From: Amycolatopsis sp. NBC_01480
GTDB lineage: Bacteria; Actinomycetota; Actinomycetes; Mycobacteriales; Pseudonocardiaceae
DNA length: 64,000 nt
Direction of reading: 5' to 3'
Assembly: GCF_036227205.1 (NCBI RefSeq)
Contig: NZ_CP109442.1
Location: forward strand, 7,812,001 to 7,876,000
Both the position numbers and the translations under genes were made by a program. How positions within the stretch are numbered: the stretch's first letter is position 1; each line of letters begins with the position of its first letter. The notes beneath the pieces are model-generated. The model was given only the letters and a program-made list of their open reading frames with translations. It made no database searches and had not been told where the DNA came from. This document shows positions 1 through 9,500 of the stretch, in pieces.

Positions 1-153
1 GACGAACGCATCGAGGGCCTGGACGACGAGCTTTCCTCCGATCACGAAGAAACGCTGACAGCTGGCCAAGGAGCCGGCAATGAGTCGGACAGCTGGTGGA
101 CCGAGGACCCGCCCGCCGACGAGAACGGGATCCACTTAGGACTGGGGACCTGA
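1..153 (+). CDS. C-terminal tail of an unidentified conjugation-operon protein (partial)
   Basis: An open frame enters from the left edge and stops at TGA 151-153. The 50 visible residues are very acidic (rich in Asp and Glu) with a Trp pair and no recognisable fold, so they look like a disordered C-terminal tail. The stop is 3 bases before the GTG of the NlpC/P60 gene, so the two are almost certainly one operon. In actinobacterial conjugation clusters the gene before the hydrolase and the VirD4-type ATPase is often a VirB4-type ATPase or a membrane subunit, but nothing visible here decides that. Confidence 0.6.
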   Translation, partial: DERIEGLDDELSSDHEETLTAGQGAGNESDSWWTEDPPADENGIHLGLGT

Positions 154-156
154 ACC

Positions 157-1281
157 GTGTCCCGCCCCAGCACCAACCTGGTCGCCATCGCCGCGGCCGC
201 CGTCGCCTTGGTAGGCCCGCCGGCGGGCGTGCTCGGCGCGGCGGCCGTCGCCGCATCGCAAGCCACCACCGGGACGCTGCTGCTCGGCTGCTCCGACGGC
301 GGCCCCGGCGGCGGCACCCAGCAGATCGACCGGAGCGTGCTGGACGCGGACGCGATGGACATCGCCCGCACCATCGTCGACGTGGTCCGCCAACGGGTCC
401 TGCCGCGGCGGGCCGCGGTCCTGGCCGTCGCGACCGGGCTGGTCGAGTCCGGGCTGCGCAACCTCGACTACGGCGACCGGGACTCCCTCGGCGTATTCCA
501 GCAACGCCCGTCCCAGGGCTGGGGGACCCGCGCGCAGATCCTCGACCCGGTCCACGCTACGAACAGCTTCCTCGACCACCTCATCGTGATCCCCGGCTGG
601 GCCACGATGCGACCCGGTGCCGCCGAACAAGCCGTGCAGCGCAGCGGCTTTCCCGAACGCTACGCACCTCGCGAACAACAAGCCGCCGACATCGTCACGA
701 AGTTCTGGACCGGTCCCGACAACCCGACGCCGCCACCGGCAGGTGGTACCGAGCCGGTCGCGGCGACCCCGAGCTGCCCGGACCACGGCGCCTCCGACCT
801 CCCCCTGCCGCCCGGCGGGTTCGACCCGCACCAGCTCCCGCCCGGGTTCACGCTCCCGGCGGACCCGCGCCAGGCCACCGCAGTGTCGTTCGCGTTGGCG
901 CAGCTGGGAAAGCCCTACGTGTGGGGCGGGAAAGGCCCGCACTCCTATGACTGCTCCGGGCTGATGCTCGCCGCCTGGGCGGCGGCGGGCGTCGCCATTC
1001 CCGCCGGCACCGTGAGCCAGATCCACGCCGGGCACGCCGTCCCCGACGTTGCGCACGCCCAGCCGGGAGATCTGTTATTCACCGCCGGAGCGCTCGGCAC
1101 CGCGGCCGTTCCGCGGCACGTCGGCATGTACGCCGGCCACGATGTGATCGTCGACGCCTACGACGAGAAGCACGGGATCATCCTCGAGCCCTTAGCCGGC
1201 TGGAGCGGCCACATCGTGGCGATCCGGCGGATCGCCGACCCCAGCACGCCCTCCCCGTCACCTGGAGGGAGCCCGCCATGA
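157..1281 (+). CDS. Secreted NlpC/P60 peptidoglycan hydrolase with lysozyme-like N-terminal domain
   Basis: 374 aa from GTG 157. An N-terminal hydrophobic segment (about residues 8-33) acts as signal or membrane anchor. Residues 60-180 resemble the transglycosylase-like domain often paired with NlpC/P60 in actinobacterial transfer operons (VESGLRN and GVFQQRPSQGWGT motifs). A Pro-rich linker follows. The NlpC/P60 domain spans about residues 240-360, with catalytic Cys266 in YDCSG and His321 in PRHVGMY. The likely role is local opening of the cell wall for the mating channel, like VirB1. It follows the previous gene by 3 bp and precedes the coupling ATPase. The family call is firm; the link to conjugation is inferred from neighbours. 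Confidence 0.9.
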   Translation: MSRPSTNLVAIAAAAVALVGPPAGVLGAAAVAASQATTGTLLLGCSDGGPGGGTQQIDRSVLDADAMDIARTIVDVVRQRVLPRRAAVLAVATGLVESGLRNLDYGDRDSLGVFQQRPSQGWGTRAQILDPVHATNSFLDHLIVIPGWATMRPGAAEQAVQRSGFPERYAPREQQAADIVTKFWTGPDNPTPPPAGGTEPVAATPSCPDHGASDLPLPPGGFDPHQLPPGFTLPADPRQATAVSFALAQLGKPYVWGGKGPHSYDCSGLMLAAWAAAGVAIPAGTVSQIHAGHAVPDVAHAQPGDLLFTAGALGTAAVPRHVGMYAGHDVIVDAYDEKHGIILEPLAGWSGHIVAIRRIADPSTPSPSPGGSPP

Positions 1282-1339
1282 CGATCACCATTCGGTGGCT
1301 GGCGCCGTTTCCTCCTCGTCCGGGAGGGAGCGGACCACC

Positions 1340-3184
1340 GTGTCCCGCACTCGCACCGACGCCGCGGGCACGGACCGCGACGTCGTCCTCATGGCCCTTG
1401 CCGTCGGCGCGGTCGCCATCCTCGTCGGCCTCGCCGCCGCGCTCGTCGCCGCGACGGCCCTCACCACCGGCCTGACCACCGGCACCTGGGCATGGCCACC
1501 CACGCACGGCTGGCTACCCGTGGCCGGCCACATCGTCCTCGACCCCGCACGGCCAGCCCATGCACTTCCGCAGCCCTGGGCCGACGGGGTGTCCGGACAC
1601 GAACTTGCCTTCTACGTCAACTTCTCCGCCATCGTCCTGGTCGCCGCCGGTCTCACCAGCGGCGTCTCGATCCCCGCGTGGCGGCGCCTCGGCCCCACCG
1701 AACCCGGCCACGCCACCCACCGCCAGATCCGCACCAACCTGTCCACCGCCGCCGCGCGGAAGTCCGCCGCCTGGACCCGGCCCGACCTCACCAAAGCCGA
1801 GCGAAGGCGTGCCCCGATCGAAGAGATCGCGGTCCCGCTGCACCTCGGCCCACATCGGGAACGCCTCGTCACCTCGCTGGAAACACCGACCGGGACGATC
1901 GCCCCGACCCGCTCGGGTAAGTCCCGCACCGACCTGGCGCACAAGATGCTCGCCGCGCCGGCCGCGCTCTTCGCCTCCACCACGAAGGACGACCTCGCCG
2001 AATGGGGCCTGCTCGCCCGCTCCCGCCGCCCCCACGGCGGCCCGGCATGGCTGCTCGATATGACCGGCAGCGTCGACTGGCCGCGCCGTGTGCGCTGGAG
2101 CCCGATCACCGGGTGCGAGTCACCTGCCGTCGCGTTGCGCCGCGGCGAAACCCTGATCGAGACCTCGTCGATGGGATTGGAAGGAGTGGGCGGCAACGAC
2201 AAGGTATTCCGCGGCCGCGCCACCATCGTGCTGCAGGCTTACCTGCTCGCCGCCGCGCGACACCACCGCAGTGTCGACGACCTCGTCAACTGGTCGATCA
2301 CGAAGCCTGCCGACTTGGAACCCGTCCAGCTGCTGCAGCGGGAGTTCCCGCAGCTGGCGTTCAATCTCCGCTCGGAGATCGGCATGGTCGCCGAGACCTC
2401 CGACGCCGTCTGGATGAGCGTCCGCCGCGCCATCGAACCGTTCATGAACCCCGACATCCGCGACCTGTGCACGCCCAGCGCGGACGAGGCGTTCGACATC
2501 GACGCGTTCCTCGAGGACGGCAGCAGTGTGTTCGTCATCGCCGGCCAGCACCAGGCACCCCAGGCGAGGCCCGTCCTGACCGCGTTCGCCGAGCAGATCC
2601 TGACCACCGCCCAGGATCGTGCCCTGCACAGCGAGCACCGGCGCCTCGTGCCGCCGATGACCGCGATCCTCGACGAGCTCTACGAGGGCACGCCGATTCC
2701 GCGGCTTCCAGGGTTGATCTCCGACTCCGCCGGCCGCGGAGCCGTGATCCACTGGTCCGCTCAATCCCGGGCCCAGCTTGACGACCTCTATGGCGAGCAC
2801 GGTCGCCAAACGCTGATCGACAATACCCTTGCGCTGTCTGTCTTTCCCGGTCTGAAGGACGACAAGACGCTGGAATGGCTGTCCACCATTTCCGCCCAGC
2901 ATCGTCGCCGCACCTACCAGCACCAGAGCGACGGGCTCCTCGCCGCCGGCCGGGGATCGGTCGGCACCGAATCCGTCCCCACCTACCGGCCCGGGGACAT
3001 CCGTACTCTCGACCGCGGCCGCGTCCTCATCCTGCACGGGAACCTCAAGCCCATCCTCGGCCGCACTCGCGACATCTCGAAACGCCGCGACTGGCCCCAG
3101 CTGGAAGCCGACGTCGCCGCCATCCGCGCCGGCACAGCCCACCAGCAACTCGCCGCCGTCAGCTCTGGTCGGGCCGCGGCATGA
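1340..3184 (+). CDS. VirD4/TraG-family type IV coupling ATPase
   Basis: 614 aa from GTG 1340, chosen because GGGAGGGAG lies about 10 bases upstream; GTG 1295 would add 15 residues, and an ATG at 1278 with a good RBS opens only a short out-of-frame ORF. Two N-terminal membrane segments (about residues 15-40 and 87-108) precede a RecA-like motor. The Walker A-like motif is APTRSGKS with Lys194; Walker B is AILDELYEG with Asp445-Glu446. The family couples the relaxase-DNA complex to the secretion channel. The TGA overlaps the next start as ATGA, so translation is coupled. The MobF relaxase at 6.5-11.7 kb on the other strand is its probable cargo. Confidence 0.9.
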   Translation: MSRTRTDAAGTDRDVVLMALAVGAVAILVGLAAALVAATALTTGLTTGTWAWPPTHGWLPVAGHIVLDPARPAHALPQPWADGVSGHELAFYVNFSAIVLVAAGLTSGVSIPAWRRLGPTEPGHATHRQIRTNLSTAAARKSAAWTRPDLTKAERRRAPIEEIAVPLHLGPHRERLVTSLETPTGTIAPTRSGKSRTDLAHKMLAAPAALFASTTKDDLAEWGLLARSRRPHGGPAWLLDMTGSVDWPRRVRWSPITGCESPAVALRRGETLIETSSMGLEGVGGNDKVFRGRATIVLQAYLLAAARHHRSVDDLVNWSITKPADLEPVQLLQREFPQLAFNLRSEIGMVAETSDAVWMSVRRAIEPFMNPDIRDLCTPSADEAFDIDAFLEDGSSVFVIAGQHQAPQARPVLTAFAEQILTTAQDRALHSEHRRLVPPMTAILDELYEGTPIPRLPGLISDSAGRGAVIHWSAQSRAQLDDLYGEHGRQTLIDNTLALSVFPGLKDDKTLEWLSTISAQHRRRTYQHQSDGLLAAGRGSVGTESVPTYRPGDIRTLDRGRVLILHGNLKPILGRTRDISKRRDWPQLEADVAAIRAGTAHQQLAAVSSGRAAA

Positions 3185-3780
3185 CCGACGACCAGCATGA
3201 CGTTCCGGTGCCCGACGAATCCGGCGCCGACGATCTCGACGACGACGCGGGAATTCGGCGTTCCCGCGCGGAGATCGACGCGATGGTTGAGCGCCTGTGG
3301 TCTGCCGCTCAAGCGCACCAAGGACGGCTCGAGGCGATGCATGAACGCGTCAGCCGGCTCGAAGCCCGCGAAGACGGCGACACCGAGCGTCTGGCCCGTT
3401 GGCTCGCCTTCCCACCACCTCCGGCAGCGGAAGATCCCGAGCACGAGGGCGAAACGCCCCTGTTCACGATCGCGCACTTCGTCCACTACTACAACGAGGT
3501 CTACACCGGACGCCCCGGAAGCCGCGCCCACGCCATCCCCGACTGCTGGCTCGACCACCCCGGCCTGCTCGCCGAGATCGCCACCCTCACCTACACCTGG
3601 CGCGCAGCACACCTCGGCAAACACGCCAACCCCCGCGACGCCCAGCATTGGCACGACCGCTGGCGGCCCGCCTTCGCCGACCGTCTCGCAACCGAATGGA
3701 CACACCCCCACTGCCTCACCGACATTCACAAACCAGTTGGCACCAGCGGTCTGAAGGACCGCTACACCATCGAACAGTGA
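3181..3780 (+). CDS. DUF4913-like protein of the transfer operon
   Basis: 199 aa, starting at the ATG that overlaps the coupling ATPase stop (ATGA). The N-terminus is acidic, residues 25-65 are predicted coiled coil (RSRAEIDAMVERLW and following heptads), and residues 85-190 resemble DUF4913, with a conserved pattern of aromatic and His residues (CWLDHP, TWRAAH, HWHDRWRP, HCLTDIH). DUF4913 genes recur beside conjugation genes in actinobacterial plasmids and integrative elements; the molecular role is unknown. It is the last gene of the left operon. Confidence 0.75.
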   Translation: MTDDQHDVPVPDESGADDLDDDAGIRRSRAEIDAMVERLWSAAQAHQGRLEAMHERVSRLEAREDGDTERLARWLAFPPPPAAEDPEHEGETPLFTIAHFVHYYNEVYTGRPGSRAHAIPDCWLDHPGLLAEIATLTYTWRAAHLGKHANPRDAQHWHDRWRPAFADRLATEWTHPHCLTDIHKPVGTSGLKDRYTIEQ

Positions 3781-3962
3781 GGGCCCAGGCGCGCAGCGAC
3801 CGTCCTGGAATCTTGCGGCATCCGCAGATGCGTAACGGGGCAACGCCAAGGTGTCCGGGCTACAGGGGGAAGCTCAGCAGGCACCTCTAACGTCCGGCTC
3901 AGATCCCTTGTGCGACGAACGGGGCAGGAACGGCTGGCGCGATCGAAGGACGTTGGAGCCTG

Positions 3963-4865
3963 TCAGCGGTCGAGGTTGCTGAGGATGTTGCTCAGTCTTC
4001 GTTCACCAACATCCACGCGTCCAGGCGGAAAGGACGCCGATGCGGGCATCGGGGCGCTTGGCCGGGCGACTCGTCGTCGCACTGTGTGGGCGGCGCAGCG
4101 TGGCGCGGGACGGTTGAGCTGGACCATGCTGCGAGGCGTTGCGCTTCGTCCACGGGTGGCCTGGCGTTGTGTACGCCGGAGAAGCTTTTGCCGCACGGTG
4201 TAGTGGGCTTCGATCGCGTGTGGCCAGGCACCAACTCCGGCGAGTACGGCAATGGTCAGGCTCAAGGCGTTGGACGACAGGATGTTCGCAGCGCCAGTGA
4301 CGACTTGCAGCACCGCGAGAACGAAACCGATGGCGCAGGTCACAGCGACTTTTCGGACAAGAAGTCCGATGTGGGTGTTCACCTGGGCTGGCAGGCTGAA
4401 CAAGTCGGCGAGTAGCCTGGCGTTCAATGTGATGGCAAGAGGGAACGTGACAATTGCCAAGCAGATGGCGAAGATCGGATCGTGCTCGGCGACGGCGGCG
4501 AGTGTGGATACCGTTGGCACGATGCCTGCCATTAAAACAGTGACGCCGGTGTGGTGTCGCCGGAGAAACTGGAGGTTTCGTGAGCCCCAGCCGGGCCGCC
4601 GTAACCCGAGGTGCGGGTAGTGGACAGTAGTTCTGCCTCGTCGGTAAGAAGTCGACACCTGCCCCAGTATTGTGAAACCAGAGGCACTAGCGCAACGGGT
4701 GTGACACTCGGATTCCGAACAACGTCGGGCCGCTCGGGCGAGTTTGATCTTGCCTATGCTAACGGACCTCGGTGGGTGCCGTAGCAGCGAAGTCCATGAA
4801 ATACCCGTCGACGTTCTCAGCTCAGAGTTGACAGACTGACCGGAACGGCCGAAATCACTCGTCAA
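3963..4865 (-). CDS. Possible multi-pass membrane protein
   Basis: In the middle of this frame (about residues 105-230) there are three to four convincing hydrophobic stretches (VTVLMAGIVPTVSTL, IFAICLAIVTFPLAI, VAVTCAIGFVLAVLQVV, ALSLTIAVLAGVGAWP), followed by a basic Arg-rich tail. The first 100 residues have poor codon bias and are probably not translated, so the true start may be near 4550; no convincing RBS decides it. It is unlike any family I recognise, and its codons are less GC-rich at third positions than those of its neighbours. An acquired or decaying gene is likely. Confidence 0.4.
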   Translation of the reverse strand: MTSDFGRSGQSVNSELRTSTGISWTSLLRHPPRSVSIGKIKLARAARRCSESECHTRCASASGFTILGQVSTSYRRGRTTVHYPHLGLRRPGWGSRNLQFLRRHHTGVTVLMAGIVPTVSTLAAVAEHDPIFAICLAIVTFPLAITLNARLLADLFSLPAQVNTHIGLLVRKVAVTCAIGFVLAVLQVVTGAANILSSNALSLTIAVLAGVGAWPHAIEAHYTVRQKLLRRTQRQATRGRSATPRSMVQLNRPAPRCAAHTVRRRVARPSAPMPASASFPPGRVDVGERRLSNILSNLDR

Positions 4866-4970
4866 CGCTCTCGCCCGCCGTGGGGTATTCGGGCGTTGTC
4901 CGTAGCTCCTGCCGTCATTCCGTTGTTCCTACCCCAACGTGATCCGGTATCGTGTAGCCAGCTGGACTAG

Positions 4971-5900
4971 AGCGTGTCTGCTAATTGCGGACGCGGTGGT
5001 GGATGAGCGTGCATGCGAGCAGGACGCCGCCGAGGTAGGTGGTGGCGTACTTGTCGTAGCGGGTAGCGATAGCGCGCCACTGTTTGAGTCGGCCGAAGCC
5101 GCGTTCGACGGTGTTGCGGTCCTTGTAGGTCTCGGCGTCGAACGCGGGTGGTCGTCCACCGGCTGATCCCTTTGCCTTGCGGCGTTTCTCCTGGTCGGTT
5201 CGCTCCGGGATCGTGTGGGCGATCTTCTTTGCCCGCAAGTAAGCGCGGGTGCTGGGATGGGAGTACGCCTTGTCCGCCAGCAACCGGAACGCCTCGGTGT
5301 CACCTCGCCGATGCGCCGCCAGCAGCGGCTTGAGATACGGGTTGTCACCGGCCTGGCCGGGCGAGAGCAATACCGTCAACGGACAGCAGAACCGGTCGGT
5401 CAGTGCGTGAATCTTGGTGCTCATCCCACCGCGGGAACGGCCCAGCGCGTGGTCGGCTGGTTCGCGGGCCAGATTCGTGTCATTCGATCGAGCCCCCTGC
5501 GTGGGCATCGTGCAGCGCGCCAGCCGAATGCTGATGCGCACGGGCGATGGTGGAATCGATCGACAGCAGATTGCGTAACTGTTCATCACGCTCGGGAGCA
5601 GCCGCCCGCACCGCGGCGAACATCCGCACATACGTTCCATCGTCAGACCAGCGGCGATGCCGCTCCCAGACCGACTGCCACGCCCCGAAATGATCGGGGA
5701 CGTCCCGCCACGGAGATCCCGTGCGATAGCGCCAGACGATCCCTTCCAGCGTCAACCGATGGTCATTCCACGGGCGTCCCTGATGCCCGCCCGCCGGCAA
5801 CACCGGCGCGATCAACGCCCACAACCCGTCAGAAATCTCGTCCGCGCGCAACACCTACAGAGCATCCCGCACCAACCTACCGATCTTTAGCAGACACGCT
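4971..5900. mobile_element. IS5-family (IS427-like) insertion sequence, intact
   Basis: 930-bp element. Both junctions carry CTAG (4967-4970 and 5901-5904), which reads as a 4-bp target duplication. The termini AGCGTGTCTGCTAA (4971-4984) and its exact reverse complement (5887-5900) form a perfect inverted repeat. It contains the two-frame transposase on the minus strand. The right end sits only 38 bp before the lsr2 start codon, so the element may have displaced or replaced the lsr2 promoter. Confidence 0.9.
4981..5854 (-). CDS. IS5-family transposase, two frames joined by frameshift
   Basis: The first frame (5480-5854, 124 aa) carries the DUF4096-type N-terminal domain (ISDGLWALIAPVLP, RYRTGSPWRDVP, SIDSTIARAHQH with the first catalytic Asp). 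The second frame (ends 4981) carries the DDE C-terminal part (GGMSTKIHALTD, ADKAYSH with the second Asp, RNTVERGFGRLKQWRAIATRYDK with the Glu). They overlap around the run GGGGGC near 5495, typical of IS427-group elements that make the full transposase by ribosomal frameshifting. All three DDE residues are present, so the element is probably active. Confidence 0.88.
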
Positions 5901-5938
5901 CTAGTCGTCTGGCTTCTGACTTCCGGAGGTCATTGCAC

Positions 5939-6367
5939 ATGGCGCAAAAAGTACTGGTCGAGATGGTCGACGACCTCGATGGTGGAGACGCTACTCAGAC
6001 TGTCCCGTTCGGACTGGACGGTGTGGAGTACGAGATTGACCTGTCGGACGAGAACGCGGCCGAACTCCGGGACGCGTTGGCGCGGTTTGTCTCGTACGCA
6101 CGCCGGGTAGGGGGCCGCAGGGTGAGGCTCGCGGTGGGCGAGTCGGCCGCAGAGCGCAAGGCTCCGACGGCGGCTGAGAGGGAGAAGAACAGGGAGATCC
6201 GCCGGTGGGCGCAGGAGAACGGGTTCGCCGTCGCCGACCGTGGCAGGCTGCCGGCTGAGGTGGAAAAGGCCTACGACGAGGCTCAGCGCGAGCCCGTGGT
6301 CGCGGTGAAGACGACTGCCGCAGCCCGCAAGCGCGCTCCCCGAAGGAAGGCCGTGGCCAAGGCCTGA
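5939..6367 (+). CDS. lsr2: Lsr2 nucleoid-associated silencer
   Basis: 142 aa. ATG 5939 is preceded at good distance by CCGGAGGT. The N-terminal half (residues 1-60) is the Lsr2 dimerisation domain. The C-terminal half has the DNA-binding signature IRRWAQENGFAVADRGR with the RGR AT-hook-like loop, then a Lys/Arg/Ala tail. Lsr2 is the actinobacterial H-NS analogue: it coats AT-rich DNA and silences acquired genes. A plasmid copy may hide the element's AT-richer cargo (for example 46-52 kb) from the host. The adjacent IS5 element lies directly upstream. Confidence 0.95.
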   Translation: MAQKVLVEMVDDLDGGDATQTVPFGLDGVEYEIDLSDENAAELRDALARFVSYARRVGGRRVRLAVGESAAERKAPTAAEREKNREIRRWAQENGFAVADRGRLPAEVEKAYDEAQREPVVAVKTTAAARKRAPRRKAVAKA

Positions 6368-6390
6368 CTCCCACCGAGGTACCGCTGCCT

Positions 6391-6432
6391 GCGGAGCTCT
6401 GCCACTTCGGCGGAGCTCCGCGGCCTTCTTTC
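6391..6432 (+). terminator. Probable terminator after lsr2
   Basis: GCGGAGCTC (6391-6399) pairs with GAGCTCCGC (6413-6421), followed by a pyrimidine-rich GGCCTTCTTTC stretch. It lies 24 bp after the lsr2 stop and before the convergent relaxase gene end. Confidence 0.55.
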
Positions 6433-6555
6433 GACTGAGCTGCGCGCGGTGCGGCGATTGGGCGCAGAGCGGAGCGTGCTCGCGCGACGTATCTCGGCGG
6501 AGTACTTCTGGTCTGTGTCGGCGGCGGCAACCCATTGACGATCGCCTTGATGGGG

Positions 6556-9500
6556 TCAGTATCCGTGCCCGGAGTGCAGATGCTCGTCGTCGTCCGGTCG
6601 CTCGGTGCTGTACTCGGCATCGAGCGGCTGGGCCTCGCGGAGGGTTCTTGTCTCGTCGGTGCGAGTTCGCTCCTGACGACCATCGAGCCGGACAGCCTTC
6701 GCCCCGTTGGCCATCTCCGCGTCCAGCCGACGATTCAGATCAGGTTGGTCCGTGGGCGAGACTGGCGGCGCAGCCGGGCCTGCGACGTGCGTTGTCCATC
6801 GGTCGGTGATCTGGTGCCATGCCGAGGCTTTGGCTCCGTTTCCTGGGGGCCGGTCGCCGAGTGGGGCTGCGGGGTCGTTGGTGTGGATCCGATAGGTCTC
6901 ACGGTATGCCGCCGCGTCGCCGATCAAGTCGGTCCAGCGGGCGGCGAGGACCGGGTCGTCGGGGGCTGGGCCTGCGGCCGCCGCCCAAGACGGCAGGGTG
7001 GCGATGGTGCTTTCGCGGAGATCGGCCAACCGGCTGTGGATCTTGTCGTTGATGCTGGTGAGCTTGTCCATGCGTTGTTGGTGATCACCAGGGGCGCCGA
7101 TGTCAGCAGCCGCGAGCCAGGGAAGTGCCCGGTGGTGGCCTTCACCGGTCCGATGCCGGCGTGTTAGCTCAGCTACCAAAAGGTGCGCGGCCCGCACGGC
7201 GACATCCGTGCCGGGATCGCGCGATTGGGCGAGAGCGCTTGCAGCGTGGTCGAGCGCAGGGTCGACGTCGATGCGCAGGGCTGCTGCGGCCGCGGCGTGC
7301 CGCCAAACCACGTTCCATGCGTCGGTGTCGATCGGAGCGTCGGGGAGATGATGGCCCACGATGACCCGCCACGAAGCGACGTCTGCGGTGGCCGGGGTGG
7401 CAGTCCGCGCGGGCGGCCGACGGTCCGCACGGTAGTTCCGCAATGCGCTGATCAGTGCGACGTCGGGGTCGTGGGCCCAGGTGAAGGTGTTCCCGCGGGT
7501 GACCGCTCGGAGGAGGCGATCGGCCTGCCAGCCCTGGTCTTGAGCGTCAGCGAGTGCGAACAGCAAGGACTGTTCGGCGCCGCGGTTTACGGCTGCGGGA
7601 ACGTATCGGGCAATCAGGTCGAGGAACCGCTCGGTGTCGCCGGCTCGGGCGATCGCGTTGTACTGGGCGACAAGGGTGCGCAGCGGGTCGACCCCGGCGT
7701 GGTCGGTCGTGTCGAGGTAGTCCAAGACCTGGTCGCGTTTGCTGGTGCTCGTGCGGGACTGGGTTCCGCTCCTGGAGCTCGAGTATGGCTTGCCGTCTGG
7801 TGGTTTCCGTCCCGAAACGAGCGCGTTCCAGCGGCAGGAGATGTCGCCCCAGGCATGCGCGCGGGCGCCGTGGCTTTCCGGGTCGGGGCCGATCGGGAGA
7901 CCCGGATCCGAGCCTCGGACGCGGAAGGTTTCGCGGTAGGCGGCGGCGAGCCCGACAAGCTCGTCCCATTCCTGTGCGGCAATGGGATTGTCGGGGCGCG
8001 GGCCGAGGCTACTTGCCCACTCGGGTGGGGTGCGGATGGCGTCGGCTCGGAGGTTCTCGATCCGGTCACGGATGGCCTCGTTCATGTGGTGGAGGTAGGG
8101 CACGGCGCCGTCGTGCTCGCGGGCGGTGCGGAAGTTCGGACGGGCCTGCCAGGGCAGGGCACGAGTGTGAGCTTCACCGCGGTCGGCGCGTAGCCCGATT
8201 TCATGGACGAGGGCGGCTTCGGTCCAGCGGTGGTCGGGCATCGGGTCTGGTGGTCGTTCCTTGTGGCGGGCCGCGAGCTGGTGGGCGACACGGGTGATGA
8301 TCAAGTCGGCGTCGAATCCGAGGGCCATGGCGCCACTGGCTCGCGTCCACACGCGGTTCCAACGGCGGTCTTCGACAGCCGCGTCGGGGGCGATCGCGTC
8401 GAAGATCCCGCGCCACCGGGTGACGTCGGACGCTGCCGGGTCGCCGGCGACGAGGGGCAGGTCGTGCTGCTTGATGTGGTCGGTGATGCGCTGGTGCAGG
8501 ACGGCGCCGGGGTCTTTGGCCTTGATGATGGGGTTCTTCCCGCGGGCGGCGGGGATGAGGGTGTCGGCCTGCCAGCCCAGGTCGTTGGCGTTGCGCAGGG
8601 TTTGGATGAGGGCGGCTTCGCTGTCGTGGTCGAGGGTTTCGGGTGCGTGGCGCTGGAGCGCGGCACGGTAGGTGTCGTCGTCACGATAGGTCGCGGTGTA
8701 GTTGTAGCGCAGAACCAGTGTGCCGAGGTTCTCCTCCTTGCTCAGGTTGTCGCGCAGCGTCTCGGTGGCGGAGACTTCGGCTTCGGAGTGCTGGAGAACT
8801 CCGGTCAGAACGTCCTTCGGCTTCGCTGGTTCGGGTGTTTCCTGATGCAGGTCGATGACGTGGTGGTGGGTGACGACGTAGATGAAGTTCCGCCACATCG
8901 CGCGGGTGACGCCCGGGTAGAACTGCTCCCGCGTCATGGTCGGGGGCACGAGGAGGTGCGCGTTTCCCTTGCTGGTCATGCCCTGGACCCTGTTGATGGT
9001 CGTGGCGTAGGCGAGCTCGACGTAGGTACGGGCGTAGCGCGGCGGCAGTGTGATCCGGCCGCCGTGGTTCTCATGGTGCACGGTCAGTTGGCCGGCAGGG
9101 CTGACCTTGACCACCCGCCAGGTGTCGCCGTTCTTGACGAAGTCTTTTCCCCCGAACAGGGTGAGCCGACGGCGGTTATGCCGGGTCACCACGAGATCTC
9201 CGATGCTCGCGGCCGTACCGTCGTGCAGCTCGGCCTCGTGGCCACGAGGCGTGCTACGGCGGCGAAGGCGTAACTCCCGGGCTTCGAGGTTGAGCGCCAC
9301 GGTGTCGACGTTGGTGGGCACGATCAGCAGTGACTCCGTGCCCTCGCGCAGGTCGGCCCGCCACGCGTGCAAGGCGGCGTCGCGCATAGTGTCGATCGAC
9401 CCGCCGCGGACCAAGCCGTTCTCGAGGTAGTAGGTGAGGCCGCGGGGGTCGCCCTCACGGATCTTCAGCGAGGCGTTGGCCTGTTTGTAGCGGTCGGGGC

